From contig JAAHHJ010000025.1 in assembly GCA_010692425.1 (NCBI GenBank), positions 1-64,000 of the forward strand: a DNA stretch of 64,000 nt. The letters run 5' to 3'. Positions within the stretch are counted from its first letter, which is position 1, and every line of letters starts with the position of its first letter. A program made the position numbers and the translations under genes. Below, piece by piece: positions 40,986-52,023 of this stretch. Source of the DNA: Symploca sp. SIO3C6 (GTDB lineage: Bacteria; Cyanobacteriota; Cyanobacteriia; Cyanobacteriales; Coleofasciculaceae). The notes under the pieces are model-generated. The model worked only from the letters and a program-made list of their open reading frames with translations. It made no database searches and was not told where the DNA came from.

Positions 40986-41954
40986 CTATTGAACCTGTAG
41001 TATTTTACCAAGTAATTTTCCCCAAGTCGCTGGACCAATAATGCCATCAGCTACTAAGCCGTATTGAGCTTGTAATTTTCTGATGGCTCTGTTTGTACCA
41101 GGGCCATAGATGCCATCTATATCAGCACCAACTCGGTATTGGAGGTATCTAACAATTATTCCGCCTGCGTGATTTTCTCTAACTATTGGCTGGGCAAGGA
41201 TTTGATTAATTGCACCCCACGTGGCAGGACCAGCAATGCCATCAGCATTAAGATTCAAAATCGATTGTAGATTTTGTGTTGCTGATTCAGTAGCCCGATT
41301 TTTTACTCCATTTTCTGCTAAAGCTTTACCGTCTTTATCTACGATTTTTAATTTATTTAAGGCCTGTTGAAGCTTGAGAATCTCAGGAATACTTACAGTT
41401 TTAGGGGCACTATCATCTGGATCAGAGTTTAAATCTTTCTCGAAACTTTCCCCAGTTAAGCCCTCGGCAATTGCAGTTGCCATGGCTTCGGCATCAAACA
41501 GTTCCATGTCTCTTCGAGAATCACAGAAACAGCATTCTATAAGAATTGCTGGCATCCTCGTATTTCTAAGTACATATAAATGAGATCCATGTTTAACTTT
41601 TCTATTGAAAAACCCTAACTTAACTATCTTGTCGAGGACAGGCTTAGCAATTTTTTTAGATGTATCGCTCACTCCATATATTTCTGCACCGTAAACTTTG
41701 CCGTTAAAGGCATTAAAATGAATGGATACAAATACATCTACTCTGTGCCAGTTAGCAGTATTAACTCTTCTGGAGAGAGAATTTAAGACGCTCGTAGCAC
41801 GGCTAGGGGTGCAATTTATAACTCGGTGATTTCTGGATTTTAATTTTTCTATTAGTTTTGTTCCTACCGCTTTTGTAAGCTGATCCTCGATTTTTATACC
41901 TCTTGCTCCTACATCTGGAGGAGCATTATGACCCATATCAATTCCAAATTTCAT
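40986..41954 (-). CDS. N-acetylmuramoyl-L-alanine amidase with two peptidoglycan-binding domains
   Basis: 322 residues. The amidase_3 catalytic domain (about 1-175) has zinc ligands in GIDMGHNAP and FVSIHFNAF and a catalytic Glu in ILIECCFCDS. Two PG_binding_1-type modules follow (about 195-255, LQSILNLNADGIAGPATWGAI; about 260-320, LQYRVGADIDGIYGPGTNRAI and LVADGIIGPATWGKLL). It starts directly at the catalytic domain without a signal peptide. That is unusual for a secreted wall hydrolase and recalls phage-type or endogenous lysins. Confidence 0.92.
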   Translation of the reverse strand: MKFGIDMGHNAPPDVGARGIKIEDQLTKAVGTKLIEKLKSRNHRVINCTPSRATSVLNSLSRRVNTANWHRVDVFVSIHFNAFNGKVYGAEIYGVSDTSKKIAKPVLDKIVKLGFFNRKVKHGSHLYVLRNTRMPAILIECCFCDSRRDMELFDAEAMATAIAEGLTGESFEKDLNSDPDDSAPKTVSIPEILKLQQALNKLKIVDKDGKALAENGVKNRATESATQNLQSILNLNADGIAGPATWGAINQILAQPIVRENHAGGIIVRYLQYRVGADIDGIYGPGTNRAIRKLQAQYGLVADGIIGPATWGKLLGKILQVQ

Positions 41955-42191
41955 TGAATTTATGCTGTTTAATGCTATACCCCAACACGACTCTAATTTA
42001 ACTCTTTTCTAAGCAAGGGTGTACCCCTTCCCAAAATTAAGATTATGCCTTAAGAGTGTGTATTCAATTAAGAAAGGGAGAGGGGGAGAAAGTTTGAAGA
42101 ATTTTCAGGCAACCAGAAAATCTGAGCTTTAAATGCACACTAGCTGACAGCAGGCATCCTTACCCCCAATTGACCTAATTGAAACTGACAA

Positions 42192-42557
42192 CTAGGTATC
42201 CAAATCCAAGGCTCTAGAGCCACCTTGCTCTAATTGAATCAAAAGTTTGCCCAACTGCGACCAAATCAGGGAACCGATTAAAAAAGTTAAGGACATGGAT
42301 ACAGAGAAAGACAACCATGCAGGAAATCCAAAAGCCTCTAACCCAGAGGTGAGGAACAAACAAACTCCAGCAGCAATTCCCAAAAAAGGTAAGAGTAGCT
42401 GCAATCCTTGCGCTTGATTGAGCTGATTAGAGGAGGGATCATTTGACCATTGCTTGACTTTTTGTTTGAGGGTAGCCTCAAAAGCTGCACCAGAAGTAAT
42501 CCCAATCAGTAAACCGACAACTATCAAAAAATATGGTGGTTCCGAGAGATAATACAT
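42192..42557 (-). CDS. Small membrane protein, unknown function
   Basis: 121 residues with three to four membrane segments (about 8-27, 50-70, 75-105) and a glycine-rich first helix (VVGLLIGITSGAAFEA). AGGAGTG precedes the ATG. I cannot name a family, but the composition and ribosome site support a real gene. It is divergent from asnS. The spacer 41955-42191 on its 3' side shows nothing beyond AG-rich low complexity. Confidence 0.65.
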   Translation of the reverse strand: MYYLSEPPYFLIVVGLLIGITSGAAFEATLKQKVKQWSNDPSSNQLNQAQGLQLLLPFLGIAAGVCLFLTSGLEAFGFPAWLSFSVSMSLTFLIGSLIWSQLGKLLIQLEQGGSRALDLDT

Positions 42558-42794
42558 GAAGCACTCCTATTTGAAAACGAGACTAGATTCAGCTCTCATA
42601 CCATTTTGCTTTATTCTGGCGACACTGGGATTTATGAAATTTTGTGCTGGAAAGGCTTGTGATCCGCAAAATCCGAAAGTACCAGATTAACCCTATTGTG
42701 ATTTAGATCACTCATAGAGCTTAAGGTCAGCCTAACCAGGCGAGTAGTGTTAACTTTGATCTAATCTAACTGCTTATTGTTTTCTAACCAAGGT

Positions 42795-44186
42795 ATGGAA
42801 ACTCGACGGATTGTTGATATTCTACGAAATGCTCAGCCTGATGAATCAGTTACAATTCAAGGCTGGGTGAGAACCAAACGCGCCTTAAAGGATTTTTCCT
42901 TTATGGAGGTGAACGATGGCTCTTTTATGGAAAATTTGCAAGTAATACTCAATCCAGACTTGCCAGATTACGAGAACATTCTCAAGCAGCTTAATACTGG
43001 GGCATCGGTAGAGGTTAATGGTATTCTATCACCCTCTCCTGGGAAAGGGCAGCGGATTGAACTCAAAGCCTCTCAGGTAAAAGTATACGGTGAGGCTAAT
43101 CCAGAAACCTATCCGCTCCAGAAAAAACGCCATTCTTTTGAATTCTTGCGTACAATCGGACATTTGCGATCGCGTACCAATACTCTTGGGGCAGTCTTCC
43201 GGGTGCGCAACGCTTGTGCCCATGCCATCCACCAGTTTTTTCAAGAGCGCGGTTTTTTATGGGTACATACCCCAATTATCACTGCTAATGATTGTGAAGG
43301 GGCTGGTGAATTGTTCACTGTCACCAACCTGAATTTAAAGGAGATGCCCCAGACAGAAACAGGAGAAATTGATTATAGCCAAGACTTTTTTGGGCGCAAA
43401 GCCTACCTCACTGTCAGTGGGCAACTACAAGCTGAAGTGATGGCAATGACATTTAGAGATGTTTATACCTTTGGGCCAACTTTCCGGGCGGAAAACTCCA
43501 ATACTTCCCGGCATTTGGCAGAGTTTTGGATGGTAGAACCAGAGATGGCTTTCTGCGATTTGTCAGGGGATATGGATTTAGCAGAGGAATTTCTCAAGTA
43601 CATTTTCAAGTCAGTTCTCGAGAAATGTCCAGAGGATATGGAGTTTTTCAATAAACGGATTGATGATTCAGTGCTGGCAACTGCTGATAATATCATTAAT
43701 AACCAGTTTGAGCGAGTTACTTATACAGAAGCGATCGCTCTTTTAGAAAAAGCTAAGCGTAAATTTGAATATCCAGTCAGTTGGGGCTTAGATTTACAGT
43801 CAGAACACGAGCGTTATCTAGCAGAAGAACTATTTAAAAAACCGGTAATTGTCACTGACTACCCAGTTGAGATTAAAGCCTTTTACATGCGTTTGAATGA
43901 AGATGAGAAGACAGTGAGGGCAATGGATGTTCTTGCTCCTAATATTGGTGAAATTATCGGAGGTTCCCAGCGGGAAGAACGTCTCGATATTTTAGAACAG
44001 CGGCTGCAAGCACAGGGGATGAATCCAGAAGATTTGTGGTGGTATTTAGATTTGCGCCGCTATGGCACTGTACCCCATGCCGGATTTGGTTTAGGATTTG
44101 AACGACTGGTACAGTTTATGACTGGCATGGGTAATATCCGCGATGTAATTCCTTTTCCTAGAACGCCTTTAAGCGCTGAGTTTTAA
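42795..44186 (+). CDS. asnS: Asparaginyl-tRNA synthetase
   Basis: 463 residues. The N-terminal OB-fold anticodon-binding domain ([25 protein letters not shown]) is followed by the class II catalytic core with motif 2 ([24 protein letters not shown]) and motif 3 ([17 protein letters not shown]). The ATG at 42795 gives the normal cyanobacterial length; the longer TTG frame is rejected. A TAATAAG array and a 10-bp-stem hairpin lie downstream. Confidence 0.97.
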   Translation: METRRIVDILRNAQPDESVTIQGWVRTKRALKDFSFMEVNDGSFMENLQVILNPDLPDYENILKQLNTGASVEVNGILSPSPGKGQRIELKASQVKVYGEANPETYPLQKKRHSFEFLRTIGHLRSRTNTLGAVFRVRNACAHAIHQFFQERGFLWVHTPIITANDCEGAGELFTVTNLNLKEMPQTETGEIDYSQDFFGRKAYLTVSGQLQAEVMAMTFRDVYTFGPTFRAENSNTSRHLAEFWMVEPEMAFCDLSGDMDLAEEFLKYIFKSVLEKCPEDMEFFNKRIDDSVLATADNIINNQFERVTYTEAIALLEKAKRKFEYPVSWGLDLQSEHERYLAEELFKKPVIVTDYPVEIKAFYMRLNEDEKTVRAMDVLAPNIGEIIGGSQREERLDILEQRLQAQGMNPEDLWWYLDLRRYGTVPHAGFGLGFERLVQFMTGMGNIRDVIPFPRTPLSAEF

Positions 44187-44224
44187 GAGCAAATAGGAAA
44201 AGCAATGCTACAAATAGTCTGACT

Positions 44225-44270
44225 TAAGTAATCAGTAATAAGTAATAAGTAATAAGTAATAAGTAATAGG
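44225..44270. repeat. TAATAAG heptamer array
   Basis: About six tandem 7-bp units (TAATCAG, TAATAAG) lie 40 bp after asnS. They are the same family as 3906-4136 and 10308-10342. Confidence 0.9.
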
Positions 44271-44420
44271 TATAGCCTATCTTGAATAACTGAGATACAC
44301 CTAGTTCTGTTCCCTGCTCCCTTTTATCTAAAACCAAGAAGTTTTTATCTCACCAACTTGCGAGGTACTATAATAAAAGCTTTTGTTATTACTTAAAACT
44401 TATTAATTAAAATTCTCTTT

Positions 44421-44448
44421 GTAGAGACGCTGTATATCGCGTCTCTAC
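44421..44448. terminator. Hairpin between convergent asnS and hemB
   Basis: A perfect 10-bp stem, GTAGAGACGC/GCGTCTCTAC, with an 8-base loop is followed on the plus strand by ATTCTTTTT. It could serve asnS on this strand. This GTAGAGACG palindrome type is also a common dispersed repeat in cyanobacterial spacers, so the terminator role is not certain. Confidence 0.45.
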
Positions 44449-44490
44449 ATTCTTTTTCAGCAGAGTTCTAATGAACCCAATCAATGTCGA

Positions 44491-45516
<1,026 letters not shown>

Positions 45517-45638
45517 TTAGTTGACTAGTGATGCAAATTTAGTGGAGTACAATAGTAATCGTTCCAAACACTTGGGCTAAAAGTTCACTTCTGTAACGAA
45601 ACTTTTAATTGCGCCCATGGCAATAAACGATAAGAGCT

Positions 45639-46094
45639 ATGTCCGCTCGACGAACTGAGAGTCAAGAAAGAATTATCAAGCTGCTAAAACAGCTCAAACG
45701 CGAGGTTAGCGCCCAAGAACTTTTTGTTGAGTTGCGCAAACGCAAGCAAACCCTAGGGCTGGCAACCGTTTATCGATCCTTGAAAGCACTAGCAGTCCAG
45801 GGACTAGTCCAAACTAGAACTCTTGCCAGTGGCGAGTCCCTTTACAGTCTGCTCAATACTACCAAACATCACTTGACCTGTCTTCAGTGCGGTGATTCTA
45901 TAGCCCTTGAGGATTGTCCTGCCTGTAATATGGCAACAGATGTGCCTGAATTATTGCAATTCAAGGTCTATTATCACACCTTTGAGCTTTTTGGCTTGTG
46001 TTATTCCTGCCAGCAAGAAGTCAGTACTGAAGCCGAGAATGCAACGGAGACGGGGAGATGGGGGGAGGGGGAGAGGGGGAGAAAGATAGTTTAA
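45639..46094 (+). CDS. Fur-family metalloregulator (Zur/FurB-like)
   Basis: 151 residues. The winged-helix DNA-binding half (SAQELFVELRKRKQTLGLATVYRSLKALAVQGLVQT) precedes the metal/dimer domain with HHLTCLQCG, CPAC and FGLCYSCQ, i.e. the two CxxC structural-zinc pairs plus an additional CPAC. The family subtype (Fur, Zur or PerR) cannot be fixed by eye; the Cys content favours Zur-like. The last 12-15 residues (TGRWGEGERGRKIV) are translated from a GGGGAGA-type repeat and are probably a recent, non-conserved extension. It is divergent from hemB; I see no clear Fur/Zur box in the 125-bp spacer. Confidence 0.85.
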   Translation: MSARRTESQERIIKLLKQLKREVSAQELFVELRKRKQTLGLATVYRSLKALAVQGLVQTRTLASGESLYSLLNTTKHHLTCLQCGDSIALEDCPACNMATDVPELLQFKVYYHTFELFGLCYSCQQEVSTEAENATETGRWGEGERGRKIV

Positions 46095-46440
46095 ACACGA
46101 CTCGTTGACCGATAATCGGAGGGATCAAGCCCCCGAATGCTATTCGTGGGGATTGTGAGCGAAAAAAGGTGTGGGAGGTGTGGAGGTCAAATAAGGCAAT
46201 GGAGGCGATCGCTAATGCCAAAAACCAAAATTTTGCTAAAGGGGCAATCCTAATACCTTCGGTTCCTATTTCGAGATGCCCTGCGATTCAGGTGAGATTC
46301 TGGCAGAGTTTGGTTATACTCTCATTAGTCATTATTAGTCAAATAGATACGAGTGAGCATTGTATCAGTTAAAATATTGCATTATATCGTGTTCCCAATG
46401 ATCTTGAACAACTTACCTCCATTTTGATCACAATTCTCGG
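46095..46440. other. Intergenic region between Fur-like gene and proC
   Basis: 346 bp between convergent genes. I see only a bulged hairpin (about 46130-46151, CCCCGAAT with ATTCGTGGGG) without a T-tract. No gene is recognised. Confidence 0.5.
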
Positions 46441-47268
46441 CTACTGACCTAGTTCCTTGGAGCGCCGATAAGCAGTTTGCACGGCTTCGATTAACGCTGA
46501 GCGGAAACCAGCACGCTCTAACTGGGCGATTCCAGCAATTGTAGTACCGCCAGGACTAGCAGTACGATCCTTAAGTTGAGCAGGATGTATTTGAGATTCT
46601 TTGAGAAGTGTTGCTGTCCCCAGTACTGTAGAAAGTGCCAACTGGGAAGCGATTGCTCTCGGCAGCCCTGCTGCTACACCACCATCAGTGAGGGATTCAA
46701 TCATGATTGCCACGTAGGCTGGTCCTGAACCTGATAAAGCTGTTATCGCATCCATCAAATGTTCTGGCACCTCTACAACTTCGCCTACTGCCTCAAAAAT
46801 TGCTTTGGTCTTTGCTATCTGCTCAGATTTTACAGTCGAACCTGTTGCGATTGCAGTGATCCCTGCCCCTACTGTCGCTAGAGTATTGGGCATTACTCTA
46901 ATAACTGGCTGCCTTCCAAAAGCTGACTCTAACTGACTCAGAGGCATGCCAGCTAAAATTGAGACCACTACTGGCAGCTGCTGTGTTAATTGGCGGTTGC
47001 CACCACTTTCTGGAGCCAGTTCTGCTGCTACCGTTTTAAATACTTGGGGTTTAATCGCTAATAACAGAACCTCCGATGCCGACGCTGCAGTTTGTCGGTT
47101 ATCTGAAGTCACCTTAACTCTGTACTTTTGCGCCAAAATCTCACGCCGGGGCGCTTGTGGCTCACTCACCAAGACGTTATCAGGGTAATAAAGCTGTTGA
47201 GCAAGCAGGCGAGACAAGATTGCCTCTGCCATTACCCCTCCACCAATAATGCCAAGCTTGACAGACAC
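46441..47268 (-). CDS. proC: Pyrroline-5-carboxylate reductase
   Basis: 275 residues from a GTG. The Rossmann start MSVKLGIIGGGVMAEAIL, the substrate motif ALSGSGPAYVAIMIESLTDGGVAAGL and the C-terminal signature RTASPGGTTIAGIAQLE are intact. It catalyses the last step of proline synthesis with NAD(P)H. It is the downstream end of a minus-strand run pipX-pipY-sepF-proC, 86 bp after sepF. The sepF-proC spacer contains an ATTTTAGA repeat. pipY (PLP homeostasis) and proC neighbours recur across bacteria. Confidence 0.95.
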   Translation of the reverse strand: MSVKLGIIGGGVMAEAILSRLLAQQLYYPDNVLVSEPQAPRREILAQKYRVKVTSDNRQTAASASEVLLLAIKPQVFKTVAAELAPESGGNRQLTQQLPVVVSILAGMPLSQLESAFGRQPVIRVMPNTLATVGAGITAIATGSTVKSEQIAKTKAIFEAVGEVVEVPEHLMDAITALSGSGPAYVAIMIESLTDGGVAAGLPRAIASQLALSTVLGTATLLKESQIHPAQLKDRTASPGGTTIAGIAQLERAGFRSALIEAVQTAYRRSKELGQ

Positions 47269-47294
47269 CCCAGACCCCTTTGTTGAAAGTAAAA

Positions 47295-47330
47295 TTTTTA
47301 GATTTTAGATTTTAGATTCTAGATTTCTAG
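47295..47330. repeat. Short TTTTAGAT-type repeat
   Basis: Three to four 8-bp units (TTTTAGAT) between proC and sepF. Confidence 0.7.
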
Positions 47331-47354
47331 AGACAGCTCCAAAATTGAAAATCT

Positions 47355-47948
47355 CTACTGAGCTATCCGCTCCGGTTCAGTTGCCCAAGCAGGGGCGGGA
47401 GCAGCTTGATGAACATCGCGCATCTGCGTAGCCGCAAGATCAGGGATTGTACCAGATTGGGTGCTAACCTGAACACAGCTAGGTGTAAATAAGAATATAC
47501 TTTCGCCGATTCTTTCCTGATGACCATCAATAGCATAGGTGCCGCCGGCAACAAAGTCCACCGCTCTCTGGGCTTGGTCTGGGTCCATAATTGTCAGGTT
47601 TAAGACCACTGACTTGCGCTCTCGCAGTGCTTGAATTACCTGTGGCATTTCCTCAAAAGAGCGTGGCTCAATCACTGCTACTTCTGAAAGACCATTAGCT
47701 GCTCCAGGCATTCCAATCACATTATTCACCGAATTTCCCCCAATTCCTGTTTCTGAGCCAACAACTGCTCTTTCCCGCATGCGGCGTCGCCCTTGTCGTT
47801 CTTCCTCAGGCGGCGGTGCTTGCACTGGCTGCTCTTGCTGGTAGAGATTCTGGTAGGATTCCCCATCAGCTTCCTCGTAATCGTAGTCGTATTCTACAGG
47901 TTCATTAAGACCCACAAAATCTCTTAGCTTGGTGAATAAGTTGTTCAT
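47355..47948 (-). CDS. sepF: Cell division protein SepF
   Basis: 197 residues. An amphipathic N-terminal helix ([17 protein letters not shown]) for membrane binding is followed by an acidic/Gln linker and the SepF core (about 95-185: [70 protein letters not shown]). SepF (Cdv2 in cyanobacteria) tethers and bundles FtsZ at the septum. It sits 319 bp downstream of pipY and could also have its own promoter. Confidence 0.95.
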   Translation of the reverse strand: MNNLFTKLRDFVGLNEPVEYDYDYEEADGESYQNLYQQEQPVQAPPPEEERQGRRRMRERAVVGSETGIGGNSVNNVIGMPGAANGLSEVAVIEPRSFEEMPQVIQALRERKSVVLNLTIMDPDQAQRAVDFVAGGTYAIDGHQERIGESIFLFTPSCVQVSTQSGTIPDLAATQMRDVHQAAPAPAWATEPERIAQ

Positions 47949-48267
47949 AATTATTCAGTCTCCATTAAAACCTAAATTTGGAGTGAGAAACACACTCATG
48001 GGCAACCAGTGAGACAGTAGCTTTCTAGATACTAGGCTGTTCAGAGCAATAAACAAACAAAAATTGCTGCTTTAGTGCTCCCCCCGACTAGAAATGAATT
48101 ATTGCTGAGTTTCTCAAAATTAAGCTAAAAGTATAACCCAGACTCCTGCAAACAGTTAGTCTATCAACACAAATATGATTTGGTCAGCAACTCCAAGCAA
48201 TTTATTTTGAGTAACAATATTTTATGATAGATTTTTGTTTCTTCACTGTCTAATCCTTAATCCCTAA
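47949..48267. promoter_or_regulatory. Spacer upstream of sepF
   Basis: 319 bp between pipY and sepF on the minus strand. It presumably holds a sepF promoter, but no clear element is visible. There is no ORF of note and no repeat. Confidence 0.35.
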
Positions 48268-48939
48268 CTAAGCTGTCCGTTCACCAAAAATCGTCCGTCC
48301 TACCCTAATCATCGTTGCCCCTGCTTGTACGGCGAGAGGATAGTCTGAGGACATGCCCATAGAAAGCTCTTGCATCTGAAGATGAGACCAGTTTTGCTGC
48401 CTAATTTTGTCAGCGAGTTCCCGAGTACGCTCAAACACCTCAAAGCTTTCCTCTGGGGATAATCCTAATGGGAGTATTGTCATTAAACCTCTAATTTGTA
48501 AAGCTTGACACTGCTCAAGTTCTGCTAAATCCCCTAGAAGTTGTGGTACACTCCAGCCGTACTTACTAGGATCTGGCAAAATTTTTACCTGAAGGCAGAC
48601 TTTAGGGCTCAAAGACAACTCAGTAGCTATGCGATTCAGTCGCAGAGCCAGCTCAAGGCTATCACAAGAGTGAATCCACTGAAATTTTTCTAAGGCTTTT
48701 TTAGCTTTATTGCTCTGTAGATGCCCAATTAGATGCCAGGTGAGGTCTGGCAAATCCCGTAGCTGGGCAATTTTTCCTTCTGCTTCTTGAATGCGACTCT
48801 CGCCAAAATCGCGCACGCCAGCAGCATAGGCTTCTCGCATGGCTTCCACCGATACCTGTTTGCTAATGGCAATTAGCCGGACTTGAGTCGGTAGCTGTTG
48901 ACGAATATTAGCAATTCTTTCTGCAATTAGGTCTGTCAT
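48268..48939 (-). CDS. pipY: PLP-binding homeostasis protein PipY (YggS/PLPBP family)
   Basis: 223 residues forming a single PLP barrel. The lysine motif RLIAISKQVSVEAMREAYAAGVRDFGESRIQEA, WHLIGHLQSNKAKKAL and the phosphate-binding end LSMGMSSDYPLAVQAGATMIRVGRTIFG are intact. It has no known catalytic activity; it buffers pyridoxal phosphate and amino-acid pools. It overlaps pipX by ATGA, the conserved cyanobacterial pipX-pipY arrangement. Confidence 0.95.
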   Translation of the reverse strand: MTDLIAERIANIRQQLPTQVRLIAISKQVSVEAMREAYAAGVRDFGESRIQEAEGKIAQLRDLPDLTWHLIGHLQSNKAKKALEKFQWIHSCDSLELALRLNRIATELSLSPKVCLQVKILPDPSKYGWSVPQLLGDLAELEQCQALQIRGLMTILPLGLSPEESFEVFERTRELADKIRQQNWSHLQMQELSMGMSSDYPLAVQAGATMIRVGRTIFGERTA

Positions 48940-49205
48940 TGAAAAGTTTGCTTATAGATGAGCTGAAGCTGCTCAAAATCACGGTATGAACCGCTGCGTC
49001 GAAGCAAGCGGATGCGACTTTCCACTAAGTGGCGAGCATCGGAGCGGCTAATTGGTTCAAAGGTCAGACCCTTGGAATCAGTCTTCACTACAAAGAATAG
49101 GCGCTGGGCATAGAGGGTGGTAAACAATTCCTGGTTGTCTTCAACCATGCAAACTCGAAAAAGAAGACCAAATGTTGGGTGATTGAGATAGGTTTCGGCG
49201 TTCAT
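48936..49205 (-). CDS. pipX: PII-interacting protein X
   Basis: 89 residues from the ATG at 49205, the standard PipX length, with GGGA six bases upstream; earlier in-frame starts add four residues. The Tudor-like N-terminal domain (NAETYLNHPTFGLLFRVCMVEDNQELFTTLYAQRLFFVV) and C-terminal helices (SDARHLVESRIRLLRRSGSYRDFEQLQLIYKQTF) match PipX. PipX is the NtcA coactivator that PII sequesters when nitrogen is ample. It is translationally coupled to pipY. Confidence 0.95.
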   Translation of the reverse strand: MNAETYLNHPTFGLLFRVCMVEDNQELFTTLYAQRLFFVVKTDSKGLTFEPISRSDARHLVESRIRLLRRSGSYRDFEQLQLIYKQTFQ

Positions 49206-49434
49206 CAACATTCCCACTATAATTACCCAACCCTATTTGTGGGATTGGGAGAAGCCACCTGGAACCCAGGATTAGTAACTGCGATGATTACTATGCAGAT
49301 AATAGATAATAGATCGATTAGGACTTAGAGAGAGTCGGAATCAACACTGTTTTTAAAGAAATTAAGGACTTTTTTTAGTCTATAGTTACAATGCAACTGT
49401 TGCGAGCTGGAAACTTAATCAGGGGAGAAACTCA

Positions 49435-50898
49435 CTAACTCAAAGTTTTCAGAGCCTCTAACTGAGCCTGAGCCTTATAAAGGGACTCACACCACTCTTT
49501 TTCTGGGTCGCTGTCGGCAACAATCCCTGCCCCTACTTGACCCCAAACGATATGGGGTAATGAGTTTGGGGTTTTGAGCAGTTTTTTTTCAGTCTTGATC
49601 CCTGAAAGCTGACTCGTAAACAACAGCGTGCGAATGAGAATATTCAAATCTAAATTGCCGCGTTGGTCAAGATAGCCGCAGGATCCATAGAACAAGTTAC
49701 GACGCACTGGCTCTAGTTCTTCAATGATTTCTAGGCAGCGAACCTTAGGGCAGCCTGTAATTGTACCGCCGGGGAAGAGGGCCTTGATCAGGTCAATAGT
49801 ATTGCACTGTGTACGCAGAGTACCGATGATATTACTAACTAGGTGCATGACGTGGCTATAGCGCTCAATCGTTAAGAGTTCATTTACCTCTACTGATCCC
49901 CATTGGCAAACCCTTCCTAGGTCATTGCGTTCTAAATCAACAAGCATGATATGTTCAGCTTTTTCCTTATTACTAGCAATCAAGTCTCGAGCTAGTTGCT
50001 GGTCAATAGCAATAGTACAACCTCGTGATCGAGTACCAGCAATTGGTCTGGTTTGTGCCTGTCGCCCTTGTAACTGTATAAGTCTTTCAGGAGAACAGCT
50101 GATCACGGCACCCCAAGGGGTTTGCCAATAGCTAGCGAAGGGAGAAGGATTAATTTGCTGTAGGGCGCGATAAATCGCCCAACTCTCAGCTGAAGTTGCT
50201 GCCTGAAATCTTAAAGAAAGATTAGCTTGAAAAATATCACCTGCCTGGATGTATTTTTTTGCTTGCAAAATGGCAGCTTCATAGTCAGCTTGAGAGGTTA
50301 GAAACAGAGGTAGTGGGTAGTGGTTAGTCGGGAGCCGGAAGTCGCTAGTAGTGGATGATTGCTCTAGACGTTCCTCTAATTGATCCAATTGAGCTTGATT
50401 GGTGGCTGCTAACCATAGAGTTTGTTGAAAGTGATCCAGTACAGCAAAAGTAGCTGCTTCATACCAAAAAGCAACAGGAAATGGCAGAGGATCCCATTTC
50501 AAACGAGGCAGTTGCTCAATTTCCCAAGCGAGATCGTAGCCTAACCAGCCTAACCATCCACCTGTGAAAGGTAAACTTGGCGGTGGTTGTACATTGTCTT
50601 TCTTTGCCCCTTTGCCCCTTTGCTCCTTTGCTCCTGAAGAGAGCAAGCGTTGCAGAAAGGGTAGGATTTTGCCTAATGATGGTGTCCACATTTTAGGGCG
50701 TCCCTGTAAGATGCGTGGACTCCCAGCACAGATGGAGTATTGAGCCAGTGATGGTTGCTTTTGAGGCGTTGGGTAAGGGCTCTCCAGCAGGGTAGCAATC
50801 TTACCTTGATCCCTAAACAGACGCTCAAATACCTCCGAACCCGTGCGATGTTCTAGGGGGAGCGATCGCCAATGCCAGGGCGGGAAGTGATTGGTCAT
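49435..50898 (-). CDS. pabB: Chorismate-binding enzyme, PabB/TrpE-like component I
   Basis: 487 residues. The chorismate-binding core has LTSQADYEAAILQAKKYIQAGDIFQANLS, RPIAGTRSRG, EKAEHIMLVDLERNDLGRVC, YSHVMHLVSNI and FPGGTITGCPKVRCLEIIEELEP. The N-terminus (WHWRSLPLEHRTGSEVFERLF) resembles cyanobacterial PabB more than classical TrpE, so aminodeoxychorismate synthase is the preferred role; anthranilate synthase cannot be excluded. Two inserts look like translated spacer repeats: GAKEQRGKGAKKD (four 8-bp GGAGCAAA/GGGGCAAA units near 50605-50640) and TTSDFRLPTNHYPLPL (near 50315-50360). Confidence 0.85.
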   Translation of the reverse strand: MTNHFPPWHWRSLPLEHRTGSEVFERLFRDQGKIATLLESPYPTPQKQPSLAQYSICAGSPRILQGRPKMWTPSLGKILPFLQRLLSSGAKEQRGKGAKKDNVQPPPSLPFTGGWLGWLGYDLAWEIEQLPRLKWDPLPFPVAFWYEAATFAVLDHFQQTLWLAATNQAQLDQLEERLEQSSTTSDFRLPTNHYPLPLFLTSQADYEAAILQAKKYIQAGDIFQANLSLRFQAATSAESWAIYRALQQINPSPFASYWQTPWGAVISCSPERLIQLQGRQAQTRPIAGTRSRGCTIAIDQQLARDLIASNKEKAEHIMLVDLERNDLGRVCQWGSVEVNELLTIERYSHVMHLVSNIIGTLRTQCNTIDLIKALFPGGTITGCPKVRCLEIIEELEPVRRNLFYGSCGYLDQRGNLDLNILIRTLLFTSQLSGIKTEKKLLKTPNSLPHIVWGQVGAGIVADSDPEKEWCESLYKAQAQLEALKTLS

Positions 50899-50925
50899 TG
50901 CTTATAATATTAGCGATTTAAAGGT

Positions 50926-51822
50926 TTAATTTGCCTGTAGTCCTCCCCAAACCAGTCGCACTCCCCAGAACATAAGCAAGCCAACAAGTGCTAACCAATC
51001 CCCCCAGTGCAATTGCAGTAGATGCCATTGCACCCGATGCTGGTTAGGACTTGTGAAACCACGTACTGTCATTGCCTTAGCGATTTGTTCAGAGCGCAAC
51101 AGGAGATTTTCTAGCAACCTTTCGGCAACTGTCAACCACACCTGGAGGCTGTTGCGTAGACCAAGCTTTTTCCAGTTGATGGCGCGGGTACGCACTGAAC
51201 GAGCCAAGTTTTGTACTTCTTCGAGTACTAGGGGAATAAAACGCAAAGACAAGGTTAAGGTAAGAATAATTTCTGTTACAGGTACATTCAAACGCCGCAA
51301 TGGTCGCATCCAGCTTTCTAAACCGGCAGTAATTTCTTCTGGTGCGGTAGTGAGCAGATAAAGGTTAGAGCTGTAAATTAAGGTAAATATCAGCGTGCTA
51401 ATGCGAAGGGCAAGGTCTAGAGAGCGGCGAGTAATCATCAGCCTGAATGGTCCTTGATCCAGCTTGAACAAAACATACTGATAGGAGCTAAAACTGGCAG
51501 CAGAAAATTCAGGCTCTGGAAGTCGAGGCTGATGGTGAGCATTTAGCCCGTCAGGGGCAAACATTGCCACAATTAGGGCAAATATACTCAGCATCAATAA
51601 CCACCCCATTTGCTGACGCCAAACTCGCAGGGGGATTGATGCTGATAAGGTCAGTAGAATTAACAGAGCCACAATGGCAAGACGCCAGAGGGGATTGGCC
51701 AACACAGGAGCAATCAGAAAGCTGGTAAGCCAGATTAACTTGACCCTGGAGTCGAGATGATGTAACCAGGTCACTGGTTGTTCCAGGTATAACCCCAGAG
51801 GTAGTGATCGCAGTAAATCCAT
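50926..51822 (-). CDS. ecfT: ECF transporter transmembrane component (EcfT/CbiQ family)
   Basis: 298 residues with about five to six membrane helices and the coupling-helix signatures SVRTRAIN and KAMTVRGF near the C-terminal third. EcfT links the substrate-binding S component to the paired ATPases of energy-coupling-factor vitamin and metal transporters. No S component or ATPase gene is adjacent, as is common for shared EcfT modules. It lies between der and pabB on the same strand. Confidence 0.9.
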   Translation of the reverse strand: MDLLRSLPLGLYLEQPVTWLHHLDSRVKLIWLTSFLIAPVLANPLWRLAIVALLILLTLSASIPLRVWRQQMGWLLMLSIFALIVAMFAPDGLNAHHQPRLPEPEFSAASFSSYQYVLFKLDQGPFRLMITRRSLDLALRISTLIFTLIYSSNLYLLTTAPEEITAGLESWMRPLRRLNVPVTEIILTLTLSLRFIPLVLEEVQNLARSVRTRAINWKKLGLRNSLQVWLTVAERLLENLLLRSEQIAKAMTVRGFTSPNQHRVQWHLLQLHWGDWLALVGLLMFWGVRLVWGGLQAN

Positions 51823-52023
51823 GCTCCAATTTTTTAGATTTTTAGATGTTAGATTCTTAAACTTCGGTTAGAGGGGGCATGTGGAAGGAGGCTCGGGAGA
51901 AATTTTTGTATACACTTATTCTCCTGTGTCCTACCTCTGTCCCCACACTCTCTTTCGAGGACACAAATGCCTGAATTTGCCTTGATAATCATATCCCTAG
52001 TTAAAATTACCCAATTACCAACT

